64,000 nucleotides of DNA from Hesseltinella vesiculosa (taxonomy: Eukaryota; Mucoromycota; Mucoromycetes; Mucorales; Cunninghamellaceae), in the NCBI GenBank assembly GCA_002104935.1, contig MCGT01000003.1, forward strand, positions 124,001-188,000. The letters run 5' to 3'. Position numbers and translations under genes: made by a program. Under the pieces are notes generated by a model, which searched no databases, was not told the DNA's origin, and worked only from the letters and a program-made list of their open reading frames with translations. The stretch's first letter is position 1. Every line of letters begins with the position of its first letter. This document shows, in pieces, positions 1-11,716 of the stretch.

Positions 1-35
1 AAAAAAGCTGAGTCAGTGAAAGATGGCAAATATGT

Positions 36-482
36 TTATAAATATATATATTTACATGACCAACAGTCATAGAGCTTTGTGATTTGTGGTTTAGCTTGGG
101 CGATGAGAGCGTCTTGACGACATTCTTGAGTTGGTTGGTCGTTCACGCTAAGGCTTGATGGTTGATCGTTGTACAGATCTGGCCGATGATCATGGCAATA
201 GACAAGGGATGAATCTGTCGAACTCTGCAAAGGGATCTTTCGCATGCATTGCTTGCCGTCTTTTCTTGTGCCGGCACATTGCCGCACGATGATACTGATG
301 GGCGCTGTCGTTGTTTTCTTTGCAGGGGCTAGGTGAGGTTGGTTTGCTGTTGGGCGAGAAGAAAGTAATGGTTTTGTTGCTACCATGGTTCTTATTGTTT
401 GGGTCATCCAAGCCATTTGTTTTGTGCAAACACGAGCATCTCGATAGCATTGACGAAATGGATACAGGAATGTTGGTACCAT
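36..482 (-). CDS. Small uncharacterised protein with Cys/His motif
   Basis: An open frame of 148 codons. The only recognisable part is mid-protein: a block CAGTRKDGKQC followed about 20 residues later by YCHDH, that is Cys-x8-Cys then Cys-x2-His, a spacing that could hold one zinc ion. Similar short 'C-G-T-x-K-G-x-x-C ... YCxxH' blocks occur in assorted fungal hypothetical proteins. The rest is Ser/Thr/Pro/Gln-rich. The stop lies 36 bases from the window start, so the 3' side cannot be examined, and an upstream exon is possible. I do not recognise a family and assign no function. The Cys/His block is the main reason to think it is coding. Confidence 0.35.
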   Translation of the reverse strand: MVPTFLYPFRQCYRDARVCTKQMAWMTQTIRTMVATKPLLSSRPTANQPHLAPAKKTTTAPISIIVRQCAGTRKDGKQCMRKIPLQSSTDSSLVYCHDHRPDLYNDQPSSLSVNDQPTQECRQDALIAQAKPQITKLYDCWSCKYIYL

Positions 483-776
483 AATATTGGAAGAAGCACA
501 GTGCGAAAAAAAATAATCAGATTTTTTTTCTCCTCCTGCTTTTGTTCGCGTTCTTTTTTTTTTTTTTTTTCCTCAGATGGCCAGCCCTGACATTTACTGG
601 CCAGCGCATTTATGTATACCCAATCATCGACCTGGCTATTTAGTAGGCTGGCACCATGCACCGTGGTCATTTTGTGTGGCAGCCATCATGTCTGATATTA
701 ATGTACGATTGGTGTGATTTTTTTTTTGACGTAAAAAGCAAATTGTTTGATACCATTTGTTCATTAGCTCAGTGAC
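483..776. other. Intergenic stretch, likely divergent promoter
   Basis: About 290 bases between the minus-strand small ORF and the plus-strand GPI1 start. It holds long T tracts (near 552-571 and 718-726) but no open frame with recognisable content. Its position suggests it serves both genes; no specific TATA or factor site can be defended. Confidence 0.3.
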
Positions 777-3381
777 ATGACAAGGTTAATTGATCAATTC
801 TGTACAAACGACAAGGATACCAACTTTAAACTGATCCACCATGTCTGTAATGATGCACCCACCATCCTAGGTCAATTTGTCCACGGCAGTGAATGCACAC
901 GACCTCCTCCAGGTAAATTCCGTGCATCCGTGTTTGATTTTTTTCTTTTTTCTTCGTTGACTTTTTATCAATCTCCAATTAGATCGACCCTACTGGCTTA
1001 CACTTGAGCTTGATGATCAGTACCTACCCATGCCAAGGCAGGTTATCAATAAAAAAAGATGATGCATCCAGTCTGACATTTTTTCTGTTTTTTCTTGAAT
1101 ATACAGATCGCTCGTGGCGCATGGCAAACCGACGAGTCTGTCCTCGTTTCAAATCATACTGTTCGAACAACCCAACCCGGACCGGCTGCAATTTCTTGCC
1201 TTGGAACCCCTGGCTCTGGACATCACTGTCAAAGACAAGCATAAAGGCGAAGAAGACATCGTGGCCCAACAAATTGATCGCCAACAGCAACTGACCTTGC
1301 AAAATGAAGCAGCCATCATCCACAATGGTCGCGAACTCTTATGGCTACAGCAGGACGACTCAACAAGCGTGCTCAAACCCGTTCTTGCCGAGGCAAGTGC
1401 TTCATTTAAATGGGAAGCTGCAAACAATAGAAACAACTTACCTACTCACTACTCATAGATCAACTCGTCCTATTACTTGGAGCATGGTATTGGCGATATG
1501 CAGCGAGAAATGGAAATGCGCCAGCAAAGGAGTGGTATATCAAGGCGCTCGTTGTGGGAAGCATGTATCCAAGGCTGTCGTCTTGTCCATGCATGGGTGG
1601 TTGATGGCATGATCGTTGTTCCGTTACAGTATCTGCTACACAATGCAAAGAAGCTTGTCCTTGGTCCCTGGCTGTTCCTGGCTTTTCTTCTGTTTGCTCT
1701 GGTGGAAATGTCCCTGTATCTTTTGGCCTTGCGGATACCCAAGTTGAATGTCTCACTTAAAGACATTTCTGCTGCAGGTCAGTCATTACGGCCTCCTATT
1801 TGCCAGACTTTACCGTCTCACATTTCGCTTTATGATCAGGTCAACAAATCGATTTGCGGTTTCAGCAACTGTATTTTTGGCCAAGGCAGTATGTCAAACT
1901 ACGACGCCGCAACTGGGCAAACACAGCTCAGGCACGAGCATATTACATAAAGTAAGCGCGGAGCGTAAAATAACAAATGGCTCACAGCCTCTTTTTTAGC
2001 TTTTACAATAGCATGTGGCTGGTAGCAAACGACATTATCATTGGTATGGCTATTGGCTCTTATTTGATGGGTAACTGTGAATATGTATCACGGACTCTTC
2101 ATGCCCTTCTCAAGGTAGCTCTTTTTTTTTTTTTTTTCCCACGTTGCCTACTCTTTTTTTTTTTTTTTTTTTTTGTACAGACGTATACCGTCGACTCACT
2201 GTCGTCCATGATGTACTGGTTCTTGGAAACTCCTGCAGGGTTGAAACTGAATATCGAATTGGGCCGATTTTTGAGCGAATTATTCCTATGGCTTATCCAT
2301 CTCTGGATGGAATGTATGACCTATATGGAACCGTGGACCCCAAAGATCTTGTACTTTATAGGCTGCTCAGGCGTGTTTGGCATCTCCATGGTGATTGCGC
2401 TTTTGTCCGACATGCTGGCGGTCTTGACCATGCAGCTGTATTGCTTTTACATGGTGGCCGCTCGCATTTTCAACTGGCAATTGGTGACCTTGTATGCTCT
2501 GTTCAACCTGTTCCGGGGCAAGAAGCGCAACATGCTGCGCAATCGCATTGACAGCTGTGATTATGATTTGGATCAGCTGCTGCTTGGCACTTGTCTCTTT
2601 ACTCTCTTGACCTTTTTATTCCCCACCGTATTTTTGTATTACTTGACATTTGCCTTGGTAATATCTAAAGATGAAAGGATGCAGCACCCTTACCTTTTTT
2701 TTAAAAAAAAAAATGTACGATGTAGGGACGGATTTGTGTGATCTTTTTGCAAGCCATCATGGAAACGCTCCTGGCATTTTTCAACCATTTTCCACTGTTT
2801 GCCATCATGCTACGCATCAAGGATCCTGATCGAGTACCAGGTAATACAAAAGATTTTGTGGGCAGTGAAAAAATTGTAACAAGACGATGGCTTAGCATGC
2901 TCACCTGAATATTTGATCATGTTTCAGGAGGGTTACAATTTGACATATTTGAACCAAACACGTTTTTATTCAAGCACCATTGGTTTCGACAAACATGGCG
3001 TCATTGGACTAGCCGTCACTCAAGATCATCTCGCAGAGTGCGTTTTAATCTGCCCAATGAAACACCTGCTCGACCCCGAGGTGCTTATCTATGGATAAGG
3101 GTAAAAAAAAAAATGGCAGCGACAAGATCTCACTGTCCCTTTATTGTTTTAGAACACCCCCATTCCTTTTGGTGCCATATTTTTCCAGTATATGCTGCTA
3201 TGGAAACGGCTGAGCGCGCATTATTTTTCAAATTATGTGTTCCGTTGTTTCTTATACGGTGAACCTATTAAGCCAAGTCCAAAATTGCAGGTAAAATGAC
3301 CTCGTAAAAAACAAATAACAAACCGGTACTCACACGCCACACTTTCTTCATCAGTACTCTATGCTGCCTGACACTCGGTAA
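777..3381 (+). CDS. GPI1: GPI-GlcNAc transferase subunit Gpi1 / PIG-Q
   Basis: Multi-exon gene for the Gpi1/PIG-Q subunit of the ER complex that moves GlcNAc from UDP-GlcNAc to phosphatidylinositol, the first step of GPI-anchor synthesis. Exons that join in frame: 777-912, 983-1019 or -1037, 1107-1392, 1459-1777, 1840-1951, 2000-2113, then further exons to a stop at 3379-3381. Family hallmarks are the block QQIDLRFQQLYFWPRQYV, YINFYNSMWLVANDIIIG, several hydrophobic membrane segments (codons of 2000-2660) and, near the end, NTPIPFGAIFFQYMLLWKRL followed by LYGEPIKPSPKLQ. The ATG at 777 is the first in frame; an extra upstream exon is not excluded. The second intron is ambiguous: a GT donor at 1020 or a GC donor at 1038 both keep the frame. 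The intron at 1393 uses GC. Confidence 0.9.
1393..1458 (+). other. GC-AG intron in GPI1
   Basis: The exon ends in GAG and the intron opens GCAAGT, the usual context of the rare GC donor class, and closes ATAG. Removing 1393-1458 joins two exons in phase 0 and keeps the Gpi1 frame. The nearby GT at 1397-1398 puts the next exon in a frame that soon stops. Confidence 0.8.
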
Positions 3382-3782
3382 TCTTTTTTTCTTTTCCAAA
3401 GATGGACAAGGTTTTGGTTTTCATCTCTCTTTCTTTTTTTATGAGAAGACCACCTCTCCGGATCATTTGGAAGATGCTTCAAACGATGTGGAACAAATAG
3501 ACGTTTAGATTTTTTTTTCTCATGGTCTTGCGAAAACTCTTTGTTTTTTTTGCATGAATAAACATTCCTCAGTCATGTGTTGTTTGGATGTCTGTGTGAC
3601 ACTTCTTTTTTATTGACGACAGAGTGGTCATGTTCAGTTGAAAAAGGCTAATTATGCGTTGTTAATTTTTATATTAAATAGTCTAATGAAAAAGGATGGA
3701 AGGAAAAGGGATGGTATCATAGGAATAGCTAGAATGAGAGAGTAGGTAAATGTAAATAGAAAGTTACTGTACAGAAAGACGC
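3382..3782. other. Convergent 3' intergenic region
   Basis: Four hundred AT-rich bases between the tail-to-tail GPI1 and APP1 genes. It contains AATAAA-like signals (for example near 3559 on plus) and several T tracts, consistent with 3' ends and polyadenylation. No gene is seen. Confidence 0.4.
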
Positions 3783-6039
3783 TCAACTGCATTGGTCATC
3801 CCAGTGTTGCCAGATCGTGCTTTGGATGGCCATGTCGTCCTTGAGTGATGAGGCATCTTGGAATAAAATGATGTCAACGTCAGGGATTTGTTCTTGAGCT
3901 TTGGCGCGTCGGTCATCCAGGGTACTGGCGTTTGGCTTCAAAGAAGCCTTGGAGGAGGACAAGCTGTTGAGAAGAGTGGAGGAGCTGTTGGAAGTGATGG
4001 AGGAGGAGGAGGACAGGGTGGGATCGATCAGGTCGGACAGTAGTTTGGATCGAGCAGATGGATAGAGAGAAGAGGCTGGGGAGGACAAGGAAGGGGACAG
4101 GGTCAAGAGATCGCCAGAGATACCTGAGAGCAGAGTTTCATCCGTAGTGGAAGACAACAAGGAACTGGAGGACGAATGATGGGGCATGGATGGTCGTCGT
4201 TTGGGTTTGGTAGGGAATAAGGAGGCCAGGCTATTGGATCGCAGCAAATCGGTGCCCATGTCAAGGATGGTATCCAGTGAGGATAAAAATGTTGAGTTGG
4301 GGTTGCTTGGGGAGGTCGGGGACAGGGATTTTTTCTTTTGTTTGTTTTCAAGAAAGGGTGTTGTGACATCATGAATAAAGATCTTGAGGATGCGACCGGG
4401 GTGTTCCTGGGCAATCTTTGTGTAAATTTCCAAGTCGATTTCGCCAGAGTCGCCGACGAGGATGAATTGGCGATGAGGAAAGTCGGTCATGATGCTGAGG
4501 ATGGCGTCGCGTTTGGCGCGGCCGGGGATTTCAATCAGGCGAGACAGCAGGCTACCATCGAGTCGTAAATGCATGCTACCAGGAGGGAAGTGATGGGTGT
4601 TGAGGAACTCTTGTAAAAATGGTAATAGTTGAAAAGGACTGTTGGATACATAGTGAAAAGAGGCGCCTTGGGTGTACTGTTGGCAAAATAAGGAAATAAA
4701 AAAAAGTCAAGTGAGTGTCATTTTTCTTTCTTTCTTTTTCTTACCCAGTTCATGTAAGCTTCGGCCATGCCATGGATGGGACTGGATGAGTTGAAAAAAG
4801 TATTAGCAAGGACAGTTCGGGCACCATGCATGATCTGGGTATGTTTGATCGTATCGTCAATGTCAGAGATGACGGAGATGCCAGTAGGTTCAATGAGATT
4901 GACGGTGGTGGAGGAGATCGGGAATGTTTTGGAGGAGGGTGATTCCAGGCTGGCTTGGATGTTGAGAAGGCGTGCATCACAGCAGTTTTGTTGTAGGGCC
5001 CAATTTAAAACCTTGTCGTGAGAGATTGTCATGGGACCAGAAAAAAACCCCGAGCTTTCAGATCTGAAACTGGAGGTGCCGTCGTCGAGTTTGGTCGGCA
5101 GGGAATTGGAGGAGGAGCCGGAGGAGCTCGAAGAGGAAGCAGTTTTGGACAAGGGAGGCATTCGGTTTCCAGAGGACAAGGCTGGTGGTGGGTAGAGGAG
5201 ATGATCGGGGCTGGAAAGGTAGTTTTGGACTGGAGGGAGATCATTGTCCTCTTGGTCGCCTTCATAGTCCAGTTCATCGGGACTTGAGAAGGAGGAGGAG
5301 GAGAAGGAAGATGAATAGGAGGAGATGGTGGAATAGACGCTGCGTTGGCCAGAGAGGATGCTGGAAAGAGGATTGGCGGGACGAGCCGGAGGGTCGATGC
5401 CGGCGGCCTCGGACCAAGGTGGACCCTCACTGACGAGAGATGGCCAGGGGAGGTCGTCATAAAAAGGAGATTCAGAGGACTCTTGGTCGATGGGCAGACC
5501 AGACTCTTCGTCTGAGCCGAAATTGAACGTGCCTGTGGCTTTCACGCTGAAAAGCTTGTTGCGTTTGTTGCTGGCTAAAAAGTATTTGAATCGTTCTTCG
5601 AATATGGCCTGATCACTTGATGAATGGCCAATCACGTTCTTCGACAAAGCTATAAAAGAGTTGAATGATTCACAAAACCAAACAAACAAACTTCTCTTTA
5701 GTGTCACCTCAACATTTTCCCTTACCTGACATCCATTTTCGTTTTGTACCAGAGCTATTATGGGAAAGTGCCCAACCTTTGACCCGGATGATCCATTCAG
5801 TTGGCTCTAGATTTTTAAAAAAATATCATGGGTCATCGAGCGAGAAAAAGTGTAACCAATTTAACTTTACCTTCTGGATTTCGTACAGCATATGTTGGAA
5901 ACATTACACATTCACGAGTTCCAGTAGAATGCTCAGTAAGCTTGGTAGGATGTGACAAAGCTTTGATGTTGTTATTGTCGTACGTAGGGATGGGTATCCC
6001 TGATGAAAACATATCATCGTTCATAGAGTAGAAAGCCAT
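3783..6039 (-). CDS. APP1: App1-type phosphatidate phosphatase (DUF2183)
   Basis: Four exons (6039-5871, 5806-5726, 5649-4745, 4676-3783) join in frame to 682 residues. In yeast App1 is a Mg-dependent phosphatidate phosphatase making diacylglycerol at actin patches, linked to endocytosis. Seen here: an N-terminal beta-rich part with WIIRVKGWA, a long Ser/Pro-rich linker, then the catalytic region with SDIDDTIKHT, the DxDxT signature of the HAD superfamily, and further on FHYVSNSPFQL and FILVGDSGEIDLEIY, both typical of the APP1 catalytic domain. The C-terminal quarter is Ser-rich and probably disordered. The start is the first in-frame ATG after a 5' T-rich stretch. Not a pseudogene: all junctions are GT-AG and keep phase. 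Confidence 0.9.
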
Positions 6040-6798
6040 GGCAAATACATGTACTTTATGAAAATAGACCGAGGACAAGAATAAACGGGAAGGAAAAAAT
6101 AAAGAAAGAAAAAAGGAAAAAAAAAAAGAACACAACCCCTTAATTTTGTAGATCGCTGAGTTTGAAATCCCTTTGTCGGCATTGGCAAGGAGGGAAGCGA
6201 ATTTTCCCTTGCTCGTGTGTTGATGAGCAATCTAAATGCTCTTTTGTAACAATGAATGACAAAAACAAAAACAAAGAGATGGAACAAATGAATTTAACCA
6301 CACCCCACTTGTAACATTCAAGTAGAAAATTTGCGGTTGTCACACACATATTGCCAAAGATGCATCCTGAAAAAACCTTTTTTTCCTGGCTGCCTTCCCG
6401 TTTCCATGCTATGTTCCTTCAACGTTAAAGGAAAGTATCGTAATGATCCAGCAGTTTTTTTTTTTTTTTGATACCTTCTCCTTTCATCACCCGAGGGGTC
6501 TCAAAGCCTTTGGAGGAGACCAGGGTTCAATGATGGAGGTGTACGACACGTGGCCACGAAAAGGGGAGAAATTTTTTTTTTTTTGTGCAATGACGTTTTC
6601 TTTGTTCCAAGTCCAGTGTATTCCATTTTCCTCTCCGCCCTCTCAAGTAAGCTCTTCTCCAAACATTGACATGATACACTTTGCACGAGTCCGATAGGCA
6701 TGTGCCTAAACAAAAAAAATGGCCAAGACTGGTTGGTGCAAGCGGACCATTGAGCGAATGTCAAAGTAGTCAGGCTTTTTTTTTTTTTTTAATTCGGG
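6040..6798. other. Long intergenic region between APP1 and kinesin-tail gene
   Basis: About 760 bases separate the APP1 start from the stop of the next minus-strand gene upstream of it. It holds A/T tracts and short shadow frames only. It was searched on the minus strand for a kinesin motor exon (P-loop GQTGSGKT or a CRVRP-like strand) and none was found. It is probably the APP1 promoter and the kinesin-tail 3' end. Confidence 0.45.
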
Positions 6799-8029
6799 TC
6801 AACCACGCAAATCATCAATTTTCTTCTGCAAACGGTGTCTATGTTGATGCATTTCCTTGAGTTTGGCCACGGCACCTTCCGTCACTGGTTGTTCCGTATC
6901 AAAAATAGCCTGCTGTCTGGCAATGTCGCGCTCTCGATCGGTCAGCTCGCCTCCATAACGCTAGCATCCAACATGGACCAGGTGGTAAAAGAAAAATCAC
7001 CAGGTGAGTATTTTCCCAGCCCTGGTTCCTTTTTTTTCCTTACCTGGAGTTTCAGGCCCATGGCGTCCATATCTTCATCCATCGTATCCATCTCTTTACG
7101 AAGTTGATCAATTTTCGTCTAAAGAGTCAAGAGGGCAGTCAGCCAACAATAGAAAGAAGTGATTTGTGATTACCTCCAATTGTTGATGTTCCTGCATCAC
7201 CTGATTCGTCCGTTTGTCAGCTTCTTTCCATTTACGCTTGCAGTCCTCGTATTCAATTTCAATCGTAGCAATCCTGCGCTTGTGAATCAGTTGCTTGTCT
7301 TCCAATTCCTGATGATGGATACGTTGCTGGGCATTCATATTTTCAATTTCTTGCTCATGCTCCTTATCCAAAGCCTAATCAGGATAAAAATGAGTGCCTT
7401 TTCCATGTCTTTTCCCCTAGACTTGCCTGCAGCTCGCTTTTCAGAGTCACTGCTCTTTGAATGGCTTCTTTGCGCTCTGATTCTTTGTCTTCTTTCATCA
7501 CTTGTAGATCATCACGGAACTTATACAGACCATTGAGTTTGTCATGACTTTTCGCCAAAACCTTTTCCAAATCGCTCACTTTTCCCTGAAAAAAAAAAAA
7601 AAGTCAGCGTCAGGCAGGTTCTGTTGCATCCATTACCCTCATATCCCATGCTGGCCGTTTCTTGAGGGATTCAATGGTTGTCATGGATTTTCTCTTTTTT
7701 TCTTGCTGAGGAGGTGGATTGGACTTTTGCAATGGTTGTTTTTGGATCGGTTTTTGAATGGGCTGTGCAGGTTTTCTTGGGGCGGTTGTGGGTGGCCTGG
7801 ATGGAAGTCGCTGTCTTGGCATGGATGACTTGGTAGATACAGGGCGAACAAGGGATGATTTGGTAGACGATGTCGTGATGGATGTGGTGGGGGAAGGTAT
7901 GGCTTCCGTCGAACGTCTCTTTTGTTGAGCTTGGACCATGTTTTGGCGAGCCAAAGAGGCTCTGGTTGGACGAACATTGGCAGGTTTTTTAGGTCGATTA
8001 ACTGGTATAGATGGTTGTGTGCCATTCAT
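6799..8029 (-). CDS. Kinesin-14 tail/stalk protein lacking a motor
   Basis: Five exons (8029-7637, 7585-7427, 7374-7174, 7118-7044, 6960-6799) join to exactly 990 nt, 329 residues. Residues 1-120 are basic and Pro/Ser-rich, like the microtubule-binding tail of kinesin-14 (KIFC1, KlpA). Then comes KKRPAWDMRGKVSDLEKVL; the RPAWDxKG-DL motif is a hallmark of this family (KIFC1 has RPAWDLKG). About 190 residues of heptad-like coiled coil follow, ending RLQKKIDDLRG, which matches the neck sequence that in real kinesin-14s runs straight into NIRVFCRVRP. Here the next codon is TGA. No motor exon lies downstream. Intron 7375-7426 uses a GC donor. It may be a regulator that pairs with a full kinesin-14, or a gene that lost its head. 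Confidence 0.75.
7375..7426 (-). other. GC-AG intron in kinesin-14 tail gene
   Basis: On the minus strand the exon ends CAG and the intron opens GCAAGT and closes ATTAG. Splicing here joins codons in phase 0 and keeps the coiled-coil frame. The adjacent GT (GTCTAG) would produce an immediate stop. Intron length is 52 nt. Confidence 0.8.
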
Positions 8030-8391
8030 GGTGCTACAATAGAGATCCCCCTGTGAGTATTTGCCATTGATTTATAAACCTATGCCCTTACAAAGTAAAA
8101 AACTGAAGGAAGCAAACAATAAATAAAAAATAATAAAAAAATAAAAAAAAGGCGAAAAAAAGAGAAAGCGCGCCTGCCAATCAAACGCAAGTCGTTGATT
8201 TCTTGTGTTTCCGGTGAAAACCACTTTTTATGCCTTTTTTCTTTTTTGTTGTTCCCATTGAACATTACATTGTCCAGGTCTATCTTACGATTCTTTTTTT
8301 TTTTTTTGTAATCTCCATTTACTTGGTAAGATTCACTTTGTCTAGTGGCATAGCTTGTGTTTCCCACAGGACCGGCTCATCCTCTTTCTCT

Positions 8392-8422
<31 letters not shown>

Positions 8423-8464
8423 CCATCTGCATAGTTCCTTTAACAACCTGCTAAAAGGAACCAC
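8030..8464. promoter_or_regulatory. Divergent promoter with long T tract
   Basis: Head-to-head region between the kinesin-tail gene and YND1. It carries an A-rich patch (8115-8165) and an uninterrupted T tract of about 26 bases (8395-8422), which on one strand is a poly(dA:dT) nucleosome-excluding type of element. It lies about 40 bases upstream of the YND1 start. No defined TATA box. Confidence 0.4.
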
Positions 8465-11129
8465 ATGTCTCGACCCCGTTTTGACAAACGGCGACCTGTA
8501 TCATCGGATGAAATTTGGGAAAGCAACCGCCACTATGGAGTCATTATTGATGCTGGTTCATCCGGCTCCAGAGTCTACGTCTACAGCTGGAAAGATAATG
8601 AATACTTGCGCGATACCAATGAATCCCTCAAAGGCGCCATCCCCATGGTGGAGCGCGCTGACAAGAACGGGTTGAAATGGACAACTCGTCAAGAACCTGG
8701 TAAGCATCTACGCCAAACATCAAACGCCACACCAACATCAACTCGCTTTTTTTCTCCCCACAGGTATTTCTACCTACGGAAGTCGGCCCAGCGAAATCGG
8801 TGAACACTTGCAGGACCTGCTGACCTTTGCTCTTGAAGTCGTGCCGCCCCAACAGCAAGCAGCCACTCCCATCTATTTGATGGCCACCGCTGGTGTACGG
8901 TTACTGCCTGATAATGAACAGCAAGCCCTCATGGCCGCCACTTGTAAACATATCCAAACAAACACTCCCTTTTTTATCAGCGACTGTGAATCCCATATCA
9001 AAACTATCCCAGGCGAAATCGAAGGCGTCTACGGCTGGGTCGCCGTCAACTACCTCATGGGCGGCTTTGACCTCGCACGTGCCGAAGAAAAAAAACACAC
9101 CTTTGGCTTTCTCGACATGGGCGGCGCCAGTGCCCAGATCGCCTTTGAACCCGACCACCACCAAAAAGAAGAACACAGCTCCGACCTGACGAAGATCCAC
9201 CTACGCACCCTGGACGGCGTCAGCCTCGACTATGAAGTTTTTGTCACCACTTTTCTCGGCTACGGCAGCAACCAAGCCCGCCGCCGCTACCTGGAAGACC
9301 GCGTCAAGACCCTGTTTGATCACCAAACTACCGAAAAGCCCCTCTTAGACGACCAACATCGCCTTCACCTCGATGACCCCTGTCTGCCCTTGAATCTCGA
9401 CCTCACCGACACCGACTCCACCAGCGTGTCGCTCCAGCTCAAAGGCACAGGCCAGTTCAAGACCTGCCTGGAAGCCACCCTGCCCCTTCTGAATAAGAAT
9501 GCAGAATGCCCTACTGAACCCTGCTTGTTCAACGGCGTACATACCCCCAAGATCGACTGGTCCATCCATCAATTTGTTGGTATCTCGGAATATTGGTACA
9601 GTTCACACGACGTCCTCGGCCTCGGTGGCGTCTATGACTTTCGCCAGTACGAGGAAAAAGCCACCCAGTTCTGTGGTCAAAACTGGACGGTGATCCTCGA
9701 CACCCACCCTGATTGGCATATGCAAGAAGCCCAGCGATATCAGCTGCAATGTTTCAAATCGGCATGGATGATGAACGTGCTTCACGGCGGCATCGAGGTG
9801 CCCCGTATCTCTGAGTCCGATGACACCTGGATGGAAGAGTCCATCGAAAGCGCCGAAACCAAAAACTGGAACCCTCCCTTCCAAAGCATCGACACCATCA
9901 ATGATATCCAAGTCTCCTGGACGCTCGGCGCCATGCTCCTCCATGTGGCTAACCAAATTCCTCTCGCCCCTGGCTCGCCGGGTCACAGCAGCCACGATGA
10001 GCCTCCACACGAAATCGTCGACGGTGTCGAACTGCCGTCTGGCGAACAGCACGAACCTTTTTCTGACCATTACTGGCCGTCCATTCCTGACGACGACGAC
10101 ATCATGAGCTCTTGGTGGGATGTAGGCAATACCCTGTCTGTGGTTGCGCTCTTAGGCATGCTTCTTGTCCTGATTGGCGTCGTTCTATGGGAATGGCGTC
10201 GCCACTCCCATAAACGGCGCCGAGACTACCGTCGTGTCGACACCAACGGAGGCATCCTCGGTAACACCGCCACCCCTACTGTCTCTCCCTCCCGGTTCTC
10301 CTCCACCTTGAGTGGCGCTTTGATGGCCATGAAGCAAGTCACCGCCCGGCCCATGGTCGTCCTCCGTTACTGTGTCTCCAAGATTTTACCACTTCGTTAT
10401 ACCAGCCTCGGCAACGCCAACGATCTCTACAGCCGCGAGGCTACCAGCCCCAATGGGGACACTTTCCACGTGGGCATGGCCGACAGCAGTATCTTCAGCA
10501 ACGGCGAGGCTACTGACGAACCATCCACTGTCATCCCCATGCACGCCTATTCTCAGCTACAGCAGCAGTACCACCATCAGCAACTGCAGCAGCAGCAACC
10601 TCCCCTCCCCTCCTCGTCCTCCAATGGCAATCTCATGGCCGCCGCCTTGTCTTCCCAGCAGCAGCAATCAGCTGCTAGCCTCGGGCCCTCGCAAAAATCT
10701 GCCAGCATGATATCCATGAAATACTGGCAGAAAAAACGCTACAGTGGCGACAGCCATCACATCCACGACATCATGCAGGCACCCAGCCAAGACGGCTTCC
10801 CAACCAGCGCCTTTGCCAGCCGCATGGGCAGCGCTGCCAACCTTGTGTCCCGCACAGCCTCGTCTTCACCTGCCTTGGACATGTCCACCACCACCAGCGG
10901 ATCCGTCGGCATGACCATGACCCGCTCTCGATCGCGCGTCGGCTTCACCATCCATGAATCCTTGGATGAAGACGATTACTTTACTCAGCCCACCGATGAC
11001 CATGCCGAAATCCATCGCATCGCAAGCCTGTCCAACCTCTCTCGCACGCCCTCGCCCTCGCAAGCTCTGGGCATGACCAAACGAGCTGCCAGCCCAAAAC
11101 TTAGCCCCCGTTCCAGTATTGAAAAATAG
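8465..11129 (+). CDS. YND1: Golgi apyrase (GDA1/CD39 family nucleoside diphosphatase)
   Basis: Two exons (8465-8699 and 8764-11129) give 866 residues. Golgi apyrases hydrolyse nucleoside di- and triphosphates released during glycosylation so that nucleotide-sugar antiport can continue. The five apyrase conserved regions are present in order: DAGSSGSRVY, ATAGVRLL, EIEGVYGWVAVNYL, FLDMGGASAQIAFE, and a late VGISEYWYSSHDVLGLGG. A single membrane span (TLSVVALLGMLLVLIGVVLW) lies near residue 550, giving a lumenal catalytic domain and a cytosolic tail. The tail is long, about 300 residues, rich in Ser, Gln and Pro with Gln runs; yeast Ynd1 also has a long tail, so this is a variation, not an error. 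No N-terminal signal peptide is obvious, as in yeast. Confidence 0.93.
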
Positions 11130-11716
11130 ACCCATTCTCAAAGTCCATTTAGAACATGTACATATTGTTTGTAACTTAATTCTAGCGTCAGCCTCATCAT
11201 ACACTTAATCTACAAAAAAAAAAGTCACAAATTCAAAAATAAAAATTGTCGCAATTGAAACAAACAAGCATTCATGGAAAAAAATCGAGTGAGCTCAGTA
11301 TGGCCCACTCCTGTAGTATAATATTCATCGCTAATACAGTAAAATCATATTCGCGTGCCTTCTTCATGGGTTAGGTTATACAGTATTCGCCGATGCAAGC
11401 ACGCGCATCCTGCAGCATCCAAGTTCAAATATGGAAAGAGACAAGCCTTATGTAATCATATACAGCCAATGAATAATGAGATTATGCATATACAGTCTAT
11501 CCTACGGAATGGCTAGCCGCGCGCTACTGTATTTCAGAAAGGGACAGGGACGAGTGAGTATAGCATATATTCTACACCCCTTTTTATTGGGTCAGTGGCT
11601 GGTCTTCATTTCGTCGTTGAGAAGACCCTTTCCGATTTTTTCCCTTCTTCCGTATTTTTTTTTTTTGTTCCTGCATCGCCATTTGGCTTTTCCTTTCCTG
11701 TATATCCTAATTGTGT
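11130..11716. other. Intergenic region between YND1 and Zn2Cys6 gene
   Basis: About 590 bases of 3' end of YND1 and promoter of the next gene. It contains an A tract after 11212, AATAAAAATT near 11236 (possible polyadenylation signal) and a T tract near 11656. No gene is seen. Confidence 0.4.

Noticed and set aside
6500..6545. tRNA-like stretch with GGTTCAATGAT
   Set aside because: No matching acceptor stem or anticodon arm can be drawn around it; the T-loop does not fit GTTCRANNC.
6040..6798. Possible motor exons of the kinesin-14 gene downstream of the TGA
   Set aside because: Minus-strand frames were read through to APP1; no P-loop (GQTGSGKT), switch or CRVRP-like segment appears, and the frames are A/K/F-rich noise.
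10560..10680. CAG repeats in YND1 as an expanded disease-like microsatellite
   Set aside because: The Gln codons are mixed and interrupted; ordinary low-complexity coding sequence.
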